From Deltaproteobacteria bacterium (GTDB lineage: Bacteria; Myxococcota_A; UBA9042; PHBI01; JACKFB01), in NCBI GenBank assembly GCA_020632695.1, contig JACKFB010000016.1, positions 1 to 64,000 on the forward strand: a stretch of DNA of 64,000 nucleotides. The letters are read 5' to 3'. Under the pieces are notes generated by a model, which was not told the DNA's origin, made no database searches, and was given only the letters and a program-made list of their open reading frames with translations. The translations under genes were made by a program, and so were the position numbers. This document shows, one piece after another, positions 1 to 8,973 of the stretch (positions are counted from its first letter, which is position 1; each line of letters starts with the position of its first letter).

Positions 1-1215
1 CGGCGCGTCCAGGGCGGGCGGGATCACGCTGTCGCCGCCGCCGCGCAGCCACCAGAACCCCAGCCCCACGACGACCGCCGCCGCGGCGAGGGTGACGGCC
101 GCGAGACGCCGGTTCCGCGGTGGCGGGAAGATCGTGTCGGCCTCGAGGCCGGCGAAGGCCCCGGTGGGCGCCTCCCGCGCGGGCAGCGTCTCGGGCAGCG
201 GCGGAGGCAGCTCACGGTGCGTGGCGGCCAGCGGGGCCTTGCGCGGAGGCAGCACGGGAGCGGGGGCCGCCGGGATTCGCTTGAGACGCTCCAGCGCGGC
301 CTCGGCGGTCGCCGGGCGCTGGTCGGCATCCTTCGAGAGCAGCGTGAGGATGAAGTCCACCAGCGGCCCGTGCAGCGCGATCCCGTCGACGGCGGGCGGC
401 GGCACCTCGCACTGCACGTGGGCCCGCATGAAGTCGCCCGGCGTCTCACCGAGGAAGGGCGTACGTCCGGTGAGCATCTCGTAGAGGATGACGCCGAGGG
501 AGTAGAGGTCCGAGCGCGGGCTCACGGGCAGCGCCATCGCCTGCTCGGGGGCCATGTAGGGCGGCGAGCCGAGCGTCATCCCGGCGCCGGTCAGGTCGAC
601 CGCCCCCTGGTCGAGGCCGGTCATCTTGGCGATGCCGAAGTCGAGGATCTTGACCAGATCCTGCCGGCGTCCGCGCTCGCCGAGCATCACGTTGCCGGGC
701 TTGAGATCGCGGTGGATGACGCCCTGGGTGTGGGCCTCCACCAGGGCCTCCAGCATCTGCTGGCCGATGTGCACCACCCGGCCCGGGCCCATGGGCGCTT
801 CGCGCGCGATGACCTCGTCGAGCGGGTCGCCCTCGGCGAACTCCATCACCAGGTACAGGTGGTGATCCTCGGACTCCCCGAAGTCGATGAGGCCGATGAT
901 GTTGGGGTGCCCCAGGGTCGCGATGGCGCGCGCCTCCTGCTGGAAGCGCGCTACGACGCGCAGGTCGCGCAGCGGCGCCGGGTGCAGCACCTTGATGGCC
1001 ACCGTGCGCCCGACGGCCAGCTGGGTGGCGCGGTAGACGTCGGCCATGCCGCCGCGGGCGATGAGCGCCTCGATCTGGTAGCGCCCGGCGAACACGGAGC
1101 CCACGAGCGCCGCCGCCTGGTCGGCCTCGTAGTATTCGGCGTCGACGGTCTGGAAGCCGTCCCTCTCGCACACCGAGAGTTCAGTGTGGTGCCGGCACTG
1201 TGGACAGATCCGCAT
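1..1215 (-). CDS. Ser/Thr protein kinase, zinc-ribbon N-terminus, truncated at window edge
   Basis: Hanks-type kinase reading off the left edge; 405 codons are present. The ATG at 1213-1215 follows a G-rich stretch. Residues 4-16 carry CPQC plus a later Cys, a zinc-ribbon-like lead common in myxobacterial kinases. The kinase domain runs from about 45 to 310: glycine loop ARGGMADVY, catalytic Lys75 (VAIKV), HRD 168-170 followed by LKPGN, DFG 192-194, and APEQ. A Pro-rich linker follows, then a membrane segment near 375-393, so the missing C-terminus should be extracytoplasmic. All catalytic residues are present, so it should be active. The extracytoplasmic part would be the sensor but is not in the window. 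It is transcribed away from the VWA gene at 1578, with a shared upstream region. Confidence 0.93.
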   Translation of the reverse strand, partial: MRICPQCRHHTELSVCERDGFQTVDAEYYEADQAAALVGSVFAGRYQIEALIARGGMADVYRATQLAVGRTVAIKVLHPAPLRDLRVVARFQQEARAIATLGHPNIIGLIDFGESEDHHLYLVMEFAEGDPLDEVIAREAPMGPGRVVHIGQQMLEALVEAHTQGVIHRDLKPGNVMLGERGRRQDLVKILDFGIAKMTGLDQGAVDLTGAGMTLGSPPYMAPEQAMALPVSPRSDLYSLGVILYEMLTGRTPFLGETPGDFMRAHVQCEVPPPAVDGIALHGPLVDFILTLLSKDADQRPATAEAALERLKRIPAAPAPVLPPRKAPLAATHRELPPPLPETLPAREAPTGAFAGLEADTIFPPPRNRRLAAVTLAAAAVVVGLGFWWLRGGGDSVIPPALDAP

Positions 1216-1345
1216 CGGCCCCCTGCCGCCGAGTCCGGCGAGCATGGCTCATTCAACCACGCTCCCCCGCGACGGGCAACGATACGGCCTGGCCGCGAGG
1301 CACCCGGCGACGTCCCCATGCGCGTGCTCGCAGGTGGGGGAAGCA

Positions 1346-1437
1346 GGAGAGTCCGGTAGCTCGGTGACAGGAGACCTCTCATTCATCGAACGAGCCGCCT
1401 CCGCCACCGGACTCTCCATGCTGTCGCGAGAGCTACC
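1346..1437. promoter_or_regulatory. Two mutually exclusive inverted repeats
   Basis: GGAGAGTCCGGT (1346-1357) pairs perfectly with ACCGGACTCTCC (1406-1417). GGTAGCTC (1355-1362) pairs perfectly with GAGCTACC (1430-1437). The two left arms share bases 1355-1357, so both stems cannot form at once. This could be an RNA switch or a protein-binding site; the role is unknown. Confidence 0.4.
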
Positions 1438-1554
1438 ATGCGCCGCACCATCGCACCACGGAGATCCGCCGGAATCCGCGCGCCCGGCTGTATTCCGCGT
1501 CGGTCCGTTGCAGGGACACTCCGACCCCATGGCGCGCTCGCCGCGGAGTTGGGG

Positions 1555-1570
1555 TATGGTATGGTATCGG
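1555..1570 (+). promoter_or_regulatory. Staggered -10-like boxes before VWA gene
   Basis: TATGGT (1555-1560), TATGGT (1560-1565) and TATCGG (1565-1570) overlap. The last ends 7 nt before the GTG start at 1578, the spacing expected for a leaderless transcript. No good -35 box was seen. Confidence 0.35.
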
Positions 1571-1577
1571 CTCGCGC

Positions 1578-2918
1578 GTGGAGAACCCCCTGCCCCACTC
1601 CCGCCCCATCTTCCTGCTCGTAGCGTGCGGCCTCTTTGGCTGCAGCGACGAGTCGGGCTCGAACGCCTCATCAGCGGGTTCGCTGATTGCGGGCCAGTCC
1701 GCCCTGGACGCGACGCCGGACGATCCGCCGGACGCGCTGGCGCTCTACGTGCCGCCGACGGAGGACGAGACCTTCCGCTGCGTCGCTGGCGAGCGCACCT
1801 GCTACTCGGCGGCCACCAGCCTGCGCTGCGACCCCAGCGGCGAGGGATACGCGGTCGAGACCTGCGAGGCGGGCAAGGCCTGCGACGATCCGTCGGGCCT
1901 CTGTCGCCTCCAGGTCTGCGCGCCCGGCGAGCAGGTCTGCGTCGACGACCGCCTCTACCGGCGATGCCGGGACAGCGGCACGGGCTTCGAGGATGACCTG
2001 CTGGCCTGCCCCGACGCGAAGCGCTGCGTCCACGGGGCCTGCCTGTACTGCACGCCGAACCAGCCCTTCTGCATCCAGAGCGACGCGACCGCGCTCTGCG
2101 ACGCCGAGGGGGACGGATACCGGAACCCGTCGAAGTGCGAGGGGACCGACCGCTGCAGCGAGGTGACCGGCGTCTGCGAGCCCGTCACCTGCAAGCCCCA
2201 CAAGTCCGAGTGCGTCGGGCCGGCGTCCTACCGCTACTGCCTGGCCAGCGGCACCGGCTTCCAGCAGGAGACCAGCACCTGCGCCAGCGGTCAGCTCTGC
2301 GTGGACGGCCAGTGCGTGTTCGCGCCCTGCATCCCGACGGTGATGCTGCTGGTGGACGCCTCGGCCAGCATGGCGGCCAAGTGGCCACAGGTGCGCAGCA
2401 GCGTGGTGGACCTGGTGGAGGTCAACCCCAAGGCGCTCTTCGGGCTGACCTTCTTCCCGACCAACGCCGGGTGCAAGACGACGACGACGCCGGACGTGCC
2501 GGTGGGGCCCAACGCGCCCGAGACCCTGGGGAGCTGGTTCGACTCGCACCCGGCGATCGGCGGCACGCCGCTGGCCAGCGCGATGAACGACATGGTGCTC
2601 GGCGCCGAGGCGAACTTCGGCCACTACGGTGGGGCCCTGGTGCTGCTCTCCGACGGTGAGAACGCCTGCGGAGACGACGACTGGAGCGACGACACGGGGG
2701 CGGCCGCGGCGGCGCGATCGCTCTACCAGGACTTCGGCGTCCGCACCTACGTCATCGGGTTCGGGTTCAAGGGCAACGAGCAGCAGCTCGAGGCCATCGC
2801 CGCCCAGGGCGGTACGGGGATGAGCACCTTCGTGAAGGCCGGCGACGAGCAGGCCCTGGCCAACGCGCTGGGCGCGGTCATCGACGACTTCAAGAGCTGC
2901 ATCTCGACGCACCCCTGA
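1578..2918 (+). CDS. Lipoprotein with Cys-rich repeats and VWA domain
   Basis: 446 residues from a GTG start. A signal peptide ends in the lipobox LFG-C22, so the protein is probably anchored in the outer membrane or periplasm. Residues 45-250 hold about four Cys-rich repeats with the pattern Cys, arginine-cysteine, glycine-rich turn, Cys-x2-3-Gly-x-Cys. A von Willebrand factor A domain starts near 255, with the metal-ion motif D260-A-S262-A-S264 and a later LLSDGEN strand. VWA domains bind divalent metal and protein ligands. The partner is not evident from the neighbours: it is monocistronic, between a divergent kinase and the carotenoid operon. The upstream TATCGG box suggests a leaderless start at this GTG. 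Confidence 0.88.
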   Translation: MENPLPHSRPIFLLVACGLFGCSDESGSNASSAGSLIAGQSALDATPDDPPDALALYVPPTEDETFRCVAGERTCYSAATSLRCDPSGEGYAVETCEAGKACDDPSGLCRLQVCAPGEQVCVDDRLYRRCRDSGTGFEDDLLACPDAKRCVHGACLYCTPNQPFCIQSDATALCDAEGDGYRNPSKCEGTDRCSEVTGVCEPVTCKPHKSECVGPASYRYCLASGTGFQQETSTCASGQLCVDGQCVFAPCIPTVMLLVDASASMAAKWPQVRSSVVDLVEVNPKALFGLTFFPTNAGCKTTTTPDVPVGPNAPETLGSWFDSHPAIGGTPLASAMNDMVLGAEANFGHYGGALVLLSDGENACGDDDWSDDTGAAAAARSLYQDFGVRTYVIGFGFKGNEQQLEAIAAQGGTGMSTFVKAGDEQALANALGAVIDDFKSCISTHP

Positions 2919-2923
2919 GGGTG

Positions 2924-2993
2924 CCCACGGCGGGCTGCGGGCGGGCCCCAGCGCTGCCTTCCGCGGCTCCGCTCTCTCGCCCGCCGCCGTGGG
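2924..2993 (+). terminator. Long hairpin after VWA gene
   Basis: CCCACGGCGG (2924-2933) pairs perfectly with CCGCCGTGGG (2984-2993), starting 6 nt after the stop codon. The 50-nt loop is itself GC-rich. There is no T-run, so terminator function is a guess from position. Confidence 0.35.
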
Positions 2994-3035
2994 TGGTGCT
3001 ACGGTCGCCCGCCTTGGCGACGGGGGCGGGGTGCG

Positions 3036-4283
3036 ATGACGACGGGCCGGGCGGATATCGTGGTGGCGGGCGGTGGCCCCGCCGGCTACCTCGCGGCGGC
3101 GGCGCTGGCGGCGGCGGGGCTGGCGGTGACCCTCGTCGATCCGCGCTCCGACGCGCGCTGGCCCAACCGCTACGGGGCCTTCGCCGATGAGCTGCAGGCC
3201 GTGGGCTTCGGCGACGTGGCGGGGGCGACCTGGAGGCGCACCGAGGTGCGGCTCGACGAGGCGCGCACCATCGCGATGGACCGGGCCTACGCCGCGATCG
3301 ACGGCGAGGCGCTGCGGCGGCGGCTCGCGGCGGAGCTGGCCGGCCACGGCGGCGTGACGGTGGACGCGGCCTGCACCGGCGCCGACCACGACGAGCGCGG
3401 CGTGACCGTGCACACCAGCGCCCAGGGCGCGTGGAGGGCGCGCCTGTTGGTGGACGCCACCGGGCATCGCCCCCGCTTCGTCACGCGCCGCGGCCCGGAC
3501 CCCTCGGCCTTCCAGTGCGCCTGGGGCGTGCTGGGCGAGTTCGAGGGCCCGGCACCCGACCCCGACACCATGACCTTCATGGACTGGAGCGAACCGGGCG
3601 ACGGCGCGCCCGCGGGCGTGCCCACCTTCCTCTACGCCATGCCTCTGGGCGAGGGCCGCGCCTTCTTCGAGGAGACGGCCCTGGCGAGCCGCCCCGCGGC
3701 CTCGTTCGCGTACCTCCGCGGCCGCCTCGACGTGCGGCTGCGCCAGCGCGGGGTGCGCGTGGTGCGCGAGCTCGAGATCGAGCGCTGCCTCATCCCGATG
3801 GACGCTCCCGCACCCGACCGGCGCCAGCGCGTCGTCGGCATCGGGGGCGCGGCCTCCCTGGTGCACCCGGCGACGGGCTACATGCTGACCCACACCATGA
3901 AGGTGGCGCAGCGCCTGGCCGCCGCGCTCGCCGAGGGCATCCGGGCCGATCGGTCGCCCGCGCGGCTGGCGTCGGCCGGCTGGGACGCGGTGTGGCCGGC
4001 CGGCGAGCGTCGCCTCCACGCCTTCTACGCGCTGGGGCGCGACCTGCTCATGGGCCTCGACGCCGAGGGCACGCGCGACTTCTTCGAGGCCTTCTTCTCG
4101 CTGCCCGAGGCGGCCGCCCGCGCCTACCTCTCCCGCGAGCTGGCGCCGGCCCGGACCGCCCTGGCCATGACCCGCCTCTACGCCCGCTTCGACCCGGCGC
4201 TGCGCCAGCACCTGCACCGCGAGGTGCTGCGACGGCCGGCCGAGCTGATCCGCGGGCTGGTCGGCCTGCCGGGGGCCTCGTGA
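3036..4283 (+). CDS. crtL: Lycopene beta-cyclase, CrtL type
   Basis: 415 residues. FAD-dependent enzyme that closes the psi ends of lycopene into beta rings, giving gamma- and then beta-carotene. An N-terminal Rossmann motif GGGPAG (12-17) is followed by features of the plant/cyanobacterial CrtL family: FLYAMP near 198, FFEET near 210, and GGAASLVHPATGYM further on. This differs from the small membrane-embedded CrtYc/CrtYd cyclases of Myxococcus. It is the first gene of a six-gene operon; its TGA overlaps the GTG start of crtI, which implies translational coupling. The ATG at 3036 lies behind a G-rich stretch. Family assignment is firm; mono- versus bicyclic product cannot be told from sequence. 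Confidence 0.9.
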   Translation: MTTGRADIVVAGGGPAGYLAAAALAAAGLAVTLVDPRSDARWPNRYGAFADELQAVGFGDVAGATWRRTEVRLDEARTIAMDRAYAAIDGEALRRRLAAELAGHGGVTVDAACTGADHDERGVTVHTSAQGAWRARLLVDATGHRPRFVTRRGPDPSAFQCAWGVLGEFEGPAPDPDTMTFMDWSEPGDGAPAGVPTFLYAMPLGEGRAFFEETALASRPAASFAYLRGRLDVRLRQRGVRVVRELEIERCLIPMDAPAPDRRQRVVGIGGAASLVHPATGYMLTHTMKVAQRLAAALAEGIRADRSPARLASAGWDAVWPAGERRLHAFYALGRDLLMGLDAEGTRDFFEAFFSLPEAAARAYLSRELAPARTALAMTRLYARFDPALRQHLHREVLRRPAELIRGLVGLPGAS

Positions 4284-5803
4284 GGGCGGCCCACGCCCCC
4301 CACGCCGTGGTCATCGGCGCCGGCTTCGGTGGCATGGCCGCCGCCATCCGCCTGCGCGCGCGCGGCTACCGCGTCACCCTGCTCGAGGCGCTCGAGCAGA
4401 CCGGCGGCCGCGCCTCCGTGTTCCACCGCGACGGCTTCACCTTCGACGCGGGCCCCACGGTCATCACCGCGCCCTACCTGGTCGACGAGCTCTTCGAGCT
4501 GGTCGGCCGAGAGCCCGCGGACCACTACGAGATGGTGCCGGTCGACCCCTTCTACCGGGTCGAGTTCGCCGACGGGTCGCGCTTCGACTACGTGGACGAC
4601 GAGGAGCGGCTGCTGGCGCAGATCCGCGCGTTCTCGCCGGGCGACGTCGAGGGCTACCTGCGGCTGGCCGACCACGCGCGCCGCATCTTCGAGATCGGCT
4701 ACGTCGAGCTGGCCGATGCGCCCTTTTTGCGCGTCACCGACATGCTGCGCGTGGCCCCCGCCATGATGCGCCTGGAGAACCACAAGAGCGTCTACGCGCT
4801 GGTCTCCCAGTACATCGAGGATGAGCGGCTGCGGCAGGTCTTCTCGTTCCAGCCGCTGCTCATCGGCGGCAACCCGTTCCGCTGCAGCTCCATCTACATG
4901 CTCATCCACTGGCTGGAGCGCCGCTGGGGGGTGCACTGGGCCAAGGGCGGCACCACCGCGCTGGTCGGCGCGCTGACCCGGCTGATGAGCGATATCGGGG
5001 TCGACGTGCGGCTGCAGACTCCGGTCGAGCGCATCACGGTCTCGGGCGGCCGCGTCGAGGCGGTCGAGACGGCGTCGGGCGAGCACATCCCCGCGGATCT
5101 GATCGTGTGCAACGGCGATCCCTCCACCGTCTACACCCGGCTCCTGGCGCCCGAGCACCGTCGGCACAACACCGACCGAGCCATCCGCCGCAAGCGCCAG
5201 GGCATGAGCCTCTTCGTCGCCTGGTTCGGCGCCAACCGCACCTGGCCCGAGCTGGCCCACCACACCATCATCCTGGGTCCGCGCTACCGCGAGCTGCTCG
5301 AGGACATCTTCGAGCGGAAGATCCTGGCCGACGACTTCTCGCTCTACCTGCACGCGCCCACCCGCAGCGACCCCTCCATGGCCCCGCCGGGACACGAGGC
5401 CTTCTACGTGCTGTCGCCGGTGCCCAACCAGCGCAGCGGCATCGACTGGGAGGCGCGCCACCAGGAGTACCTGGACCGGCTGCTCGACGCGCTGGACGCC
5501 ACCCACCTGCCCGGCCTCCGCGAGAGCCTCGTGACCTCGTTCGCCGTGGACCCGCGCTACTTCGAGGGGCGCCTGCGCTCCTACGACGGCGCCGCCTTCG
5601 GGCTGGAGCCGCGGCTGACCCAATCGGCGTGGTTCCGGTACCACAACGCGTCCGAGGACGTCGGCGGCCTCTACTTCGTCGGCGCCAGCACCCACCCGGG
5701 CGCCGGAATGCCGGGGGTGCTCTCGACGGCCAAGGTGCTCGAGCGGATCGTCCCCGAGGTCGAGCCGTGGCGCCGCGAACCGATCCCCGGCCTGGCGAGC
5801 TGA
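4280..5803 (+). CDS. crtI: Phytoene desaturase
   Basis: 507 residues starting at a GTG that overlaps the crtL stop. CrtI converts phytoene to lycopene by four FAD-dependent desaturations at the membrane. The N-terminus has the nucleotide-binding motif GAGFGGMAAA and the following LLEALEQTGGRA. The C-terminus has the family signature LYFVGASTHPGAGMPGVL. The length is normal for bacterial CrtI. The longer in-frame reading upstream runs through crtL in another frame and is not the gene. It precedes crtB by 7 bp. Confidence 0.95.
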   Translation: MRAAHAPHAVVIGAGFGGMAAAIRLRARGYRVTLLEALEQTGGRASVFHRDGFTFDAGPTVITAPYLVDELFELVGREPADHYEMVPVDPFYRVEFADGSRFDYVDDEERLLAQIRAFSPGDVEGYLRLADHARRIFEIGYVELADAPFLRVTDMLRVAPAMMRLENHKSVYALVSQYIEDERLRQVFSFQPLLIGGNPFRCSSIYMLIHWLERRWGVHWAKGGTTALVGALTRLMSDIGVDVRLQTPVERITVSGGRVEAVETASGEHIPADLIVCNGDPSTVYTRLLAPEHRRHNTDRAIRRKRQGMSLFVAWFGANRTWPELAHHTIILGPRYRELLEDIFERKILADDFSLYLHAPTRSDPSMAPPGHEAFYVLSPVPNQRSGIDWEARHQEYLDRLLDALDATHLPGLRESLVTSFAVDPRYFEGRLRSYDGAAFGLEPRLTQSAWFRYHNASEDVGGLYFVGASTHPGAGMPGVLSTAKVLERIVPEVEPWRREPIPGLAS

Positions 5804-5810
5804 GCCCGCC

Positions 5811-6755
5811 GTGCTCTCCGAACCCGAGCGCGCGGCGGTCATCGCCGAGGCCCGCGGCGTGCTGGCGCGCCACGCCCGCACCTTCCGGTTGGCGGGGCGG
5901 TTGCTGCCGGCCGCGCGCCTGGACGACGCGGCGGTGGTCTACGCCTTCTGCCGCCTGGTGGACGACGCCGTCGACGAGGCCGCGGACGCCCGGCATGCGC
6001 GCTCGGCCCTGGCCGGGCTGCGCGCGGAGCTCTCCGGCGCCTCCCCTGCCCGCCCCATCGTCGCCGCCTACGCCGAGGTCGCCGCGCGCTGCGGCATCCC
6101 CGCCGAGGCCGCCCACGAGCTCTTCGAGGGCATGGCCTCGGACCTGGGCCCCGTGCGCATCCCCGACGAGGCCGCGTTGCTGCGCTACGCCTACCGCGTC
6201 GCCGGCACGGTGGGCCTGATGATGTCCGGCGTGCTCGGCGTGCGCGACCCCGTCGCCCGCCCCTTCGCCATCGACCTGGGCGTCGCCATGCAGCTCACCA
6301 ACATCGCCCGCGACGTCGCCGAGGACGCCGCCCGCGACCGGGTCTACCTGCCCGCCGACCGGCTGGCGGCCGCCGGGGTGCGCACCGAGTCCGTCCTCGA
6401 CGGCAGCGCCGACCGCGATCGCCTGGGCCGGGTGGTGCGCGAGCTGCTCGCCCTGGCCGACCGCTACTACCGCTCCGGCCAGGATGGGCTGCGCTACATC
6501 CCGCTGGCGCCCCGCCCCGCCATCGCCGCCGCCGGCAGCGTGTACCGCGCCATCGGGCTCGAGATCCTGCGCCACGACGCCGACGTGCTCTCGGGCCGCG
6601 CCGTGGTCCCGGGCCGCGCCCGCCTCGCCTGGCTCTGCCGCGCCGCCGCCACGGCCCCCCTGCGCGGCCTCTTCCGCGCCCCGCGCCACGATGCCACCCT
6701 GCACCGAGCCCTCGCCGGCCTCCCCGGCGCGGTCCCCGGAGGCCACGCCCCATGA
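5811..6755 (+). CDS. crtB: Phytoene synthase
   Basis: 314 residues from a GTG start. Condenses two geranylgeranyl diphosphates to phytoene. Both aspartate-rich Mg-diphosphate motifs are present: DDAVDE around 51-56, and RDVAED around 167-172 followed by DRVYLP. It belongs to the trans-isoprenyl head-to-head synthase family with squalene synthase, but the carotenoid neighbours decide the substrate. The ATG of the next gene overlaps its TGA (ATGA). No GGPP synthase (crtE) lies in the window, so the precursor must come from elsewhere in the genome. Confidence 0.95.
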   Translation: MLSEPERAAVIAEARGVLARHARTFRLAGRLLPAARLDDAAVVYAFCRLVDDAVDEAADARHARSALAGLRAELSGASPARPIVAAYAEVAARCGIPAEAAHELFEGMASDLGPVRIPDEAALLRYAYRVAGTVGLMMSGVLGVRDPVARPFAIDLGVAMQLTNIARDVAEDAARDRVYLPADRLAAAGVRTESVLDGSADRDRLGRVVRELLALADRYYRSGQDGLRYIPLAPRPAIAAAGSVYRAIGLEILRHDADVLSGRAVVPGRARLAWLCRAAATAPLRGLFRAPRHDATLHRALAGLPGAVPGGHAP

Positions 6756-7462
6756 CGATCCCCATGCACCAGAAGGCCCGCGTCCCCGGCGAGTTCGACC
6801 GCGTCGCGGCCCGCTACGACCTGCTGACCGGCATGAACCCCGGCTACTCGCGCCACCTCCGCAAGAGCGCCGAGCGCCTCTCGCTGGCCCCAGGCGCACG
6901 CATCCTCGACCTCTGCTGCGGCACCGGCCTCTCCACCGCCGCCCTGGTGCGCGTGTACCCCCACGCCACCATCGACGCCGTGGACGCCTCCGAGGGCATG
7001 CTGGCCGTGGCGCGCCGAAAGAACCTGGGCCCCCGCGTGCGCTTCTCCCAGGGCGACGCCATGGACCTGGCCGCGTCGGGGATCACCGGCCCCTACGACG
7101 GCGTGCTGATGGCCTACGGCATCCGCAACATGCCCGACCCCGACGAGGCCCTGCGCGGCCTGTTCGCGGTGCTGGCCCCCGGCGGCCAGGTCTGCTTCCA
7201 CGAGTACTCGGTCGCCGACTCGCGCAGGAGCCGCCTGGTCTGGCAGGCGGTCGCGAACACCATCATCGTCCCCAGCGGCCGCCTGCTGAGCGGCTCGGCC
7301 GACATCTACCGCTACCTGCGCGACAGCGTCCTGGCCTTCGACGGGGTGCGCGCCTTCGAGAGCCGCCTCGCCCGCGCCGGCTTCAGCGACGTCCACACCC
7401 GCCCCATGGACGGCTGGCAGCACGGCGTCGTCCACTCGTTCCTGGCCCGGCGACCGCTCTGA
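6752..7462 (+). CDS. UbiE/CrtT-like SAM methyltransferase of the carotenoid operon
   Basis: 236 residues. Class I SAM-dependent methyltransferase with motif I ILDLCCGTG (51-59), an acidic residue in DAVDASEGM, and a UbiE-like AYGIRNMPD segment. UbiE/COQ5 enzymes methylate menaquinone and ubiquinone rings. Here the gene is coupled at both ends (ATGA overlaps with crtB and crtU). Streptomyces isorenieratene clusters also carry a methyltransferase, crtT, whose role is unsettled, and this gene occupies the same kind of context. The likely function is a carotenoid tailoring or accessory step. A quinone methyltransferase placed in this operon is the alternative. Confidence 0.8.
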   Translation: MTIPMHQKARVPGEFDRVAARYDLLTGMNPGYSRHLRKSAERLSLAPGARILDLCCGTGLSTAALVRVYPHATIDAVDASEGMLAVARRKNLGPRVRFSQGDAMDLAASGITGPYDGVLMAYGIRNMPDPDEALRGLFAVLAPGGQVCFHEYSVADSRRSRLVWQAVANTIIVPSGRLLSGSADIYRYLRDSVLAFDGVRAFESRLARAGFSDVHTRPMDGWQHGVVHSFLARRPL

Positions 7463-8973
7463 TGGGCCCCCTCCGCCGCTTCGCCCAGGCGCCCGAGCGC
7501 CACGAGCCGCTGCCCGGCAAGGCGCGGCTCTTGGAGCCGCTGCGCGTGACCGTGGTCGGGGGCGGCCTCGCCGGATGCGCCGCCGCGCTGATCCTCGCCG
7601 AGCGCGGCGCCGCGGTCACGGTCATCGAGCGCGAACCGGTGCTGGGCGGGCGCGTCGGCGCGATCCCCGACCGCCTGGCCACCGGCCAGCCCATCGCCAT
7701 GGAGCGCGGCTTCCACGCCTTCTTCCGCCAGTACTACAACCTGCGCGCCTTCATGCGCCGCTTCGACCCGGATCTGTCGAGCCTGGTGCCGCTGGACGAC
7801 TACCCGCTGCTCGGCCCCGGCGGCCGCAGCGAGTCCTTCGCCGGTCTGCCGCACGCGACGCCCCTGAACGTGATGGCGCTGGTCTGGCGCACGCCGAGCC
7901 TGGGCCTGGGCGACCTGGCGCGGGTCGACGCCCGACAGGCCCTCGAGATGCTGCGCTTCTCGCCCGAGCGCACCTGGGCCGCCTTCGACGACCAGCCCGC
8001 CTCGACCTGGCTCGACGCCCTGCGCTTCCCGGCCCGGGCGCGCCAGATGCTCTTCGACGTCTTCGCCCACTCGTTCTTCGACGCCGAGCACGAGATGTCG
8101 GCGGCGCGCATGATCGAGATGTTCCACCTCTACTTCACCGGCAACCCGGAGGGCCTGGTCTTCGACGTGATGGGCAGCCCCTTCTCCGAGGGGCTGTGGC
8201 GGCCGGCGCAGGCCCTGCTGGAGGGGCTGGGTGTTCGCTTCGTGCCGGACACCCGGGTCGAGGGGCTCGACCGGGCGGGCTCGGCGCTGCGGGTCCGCAC
8301 CTCGGGCTCGGATGAGCTCGCCGACGCCGTGGTGCTGGCCACCGACGTCGCCGGGCTCCAGACCATCGTGGCCGGCTCGCCCCAGGTAGCGCCGGCCGCG
8401 CTCCGAGCCCAGGTGGCCCGCCTGAGCGCGGCGCGCCCCTTCTGCGTGTGGCGGCTCTGGCTCGACGCGCCGACCCGACCCGGACGCAGCGCCTTCGCCG
8501 GCACCGCGGGCTGCGGCTGGCTCGACAACATCTCGCTCCTGCACCTCTACCAGGACGAGGCGCGCGCCTTCGCCGAGGGCAGCGGCGGCTCGGTGGTCGA
8601 GCTGCACGCCTACGCCCTGCCGCCCGGCACCGACGAGGGCGCCGTCCGTCGCGACCTGTGGCGGCAGGCCGTGGCGCTCTACCCGGAGCTGGGCGCCGCC
8701 CGCGTCATCGACGAGCGCCTGCTCCTGCGCGACGACTGCCCCGCCTTCCCGCCCGGCTCTCGCGCCCAGCGCCCCACCGTCGCCACGGCCGAGCCCCGCC
8801 TGGTCCTCGCCGGCGACCACGTCCGCCTCCCCTTCCCCGCCGCTCTCATGGAGGCCGCCGTCTCGTCGGGCATGCTGGCGGCCAACCACCTGCTCGCCAC
8901 CGCCGGCGTGCGCGGCGAGACCCTGTGGTCGGTTCCCCGCCGCGGGATCTTCGCCTCCGGAGGCCCGCGGTGA
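7462..8973 (+). CDS. crtU: Carotene desaturase/methyltransferase (isorenieratene synthase type)
   Basis: 503 residues; the ATG overlaps the previous stop by one base. FAD-dependent oxidoreductase with GGGLAGCAAAL near 34-45 and the hallmark GFHAFFRQYYNLR segment of the CrtU family. Further CrtU-like blocks are AHSFFDAEHEMSAA and a C-terminal LAGDHVRLPFPAALMEAAV. Enzymes of this family desaturate the beta-ionone ring and shift a methyl group, giving aromatic end groups (isorenieratene or renierapurpurin). With crtL, crtI and crtB this predicts an aromatic carotenoid. Chi versus phi ring geometry cannot be read from sequence. Its stop overlaps the GTG of the Rieske gene. Confidence 0.88.
   Translation: MGPLRRFAQAPERHEPLPGKARLLEPLRVTVVGGGLAGCAAALILAERGAAVTVIEREPVLGGRVGAIPDRLATGQPIAMERGFHAFFRQYYNLRAFMRRFDPDLSSLVPLDDYPLLGPGGRSESFAGLPHATPLNVMALVWRTPSLGLGDLARVDARQALEMLRFSPERTWAAFDDQPASTWLDALRFPARARQMLFDVFAHSFFDAEHEMSAARMIEMFHLYFTGNPEGLVFDVMGSPFSEGLWRPAQALLEGLGVRFVPDTRVEGLDRAGSALRVRTSGSDELADAVVLATDVAGLQTIVAGSPQVAPAALRAQVARLSAARPFCVWRLWLDAPTRPGRSAFAGTAGCGWLDNISLLHLYQDEARAFAEGSGGSVVELHAYALPPGTDEGAVRRDLWRQAVALYPELGAARVIDERLLLRDDCPAFPPGSRAQRPTVATAEPRLVLAGDHVRLPFPAALMEAAVSSGMLAANHLLATAGVRGETLWSVPRRGIFASGGPR

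Larger units (their letters stand above)
1216..1577. other. Divergent intergenic region, kinase / VWA lipoprotein
   Basis: This 362-bp region has no convincing gene. It holds two overlapping inverted repeats (1346-1437, listed separately) and, at its right end, three staggered TATGGT/TATGGT/TATCGG boxes (1555-1570) directly before the GTG start at 1578. Both flanking genes must take their promoters from here. Confidence 0.6.

Noticed and set aside
1671..4217. Long minus-strand open frame opposite the VWA and crtL genes
   Set aside because: Arg/Ala/Gly/His-rich translation without domains, created by high GC. The + strand genes have clear motifs and coupled starts.
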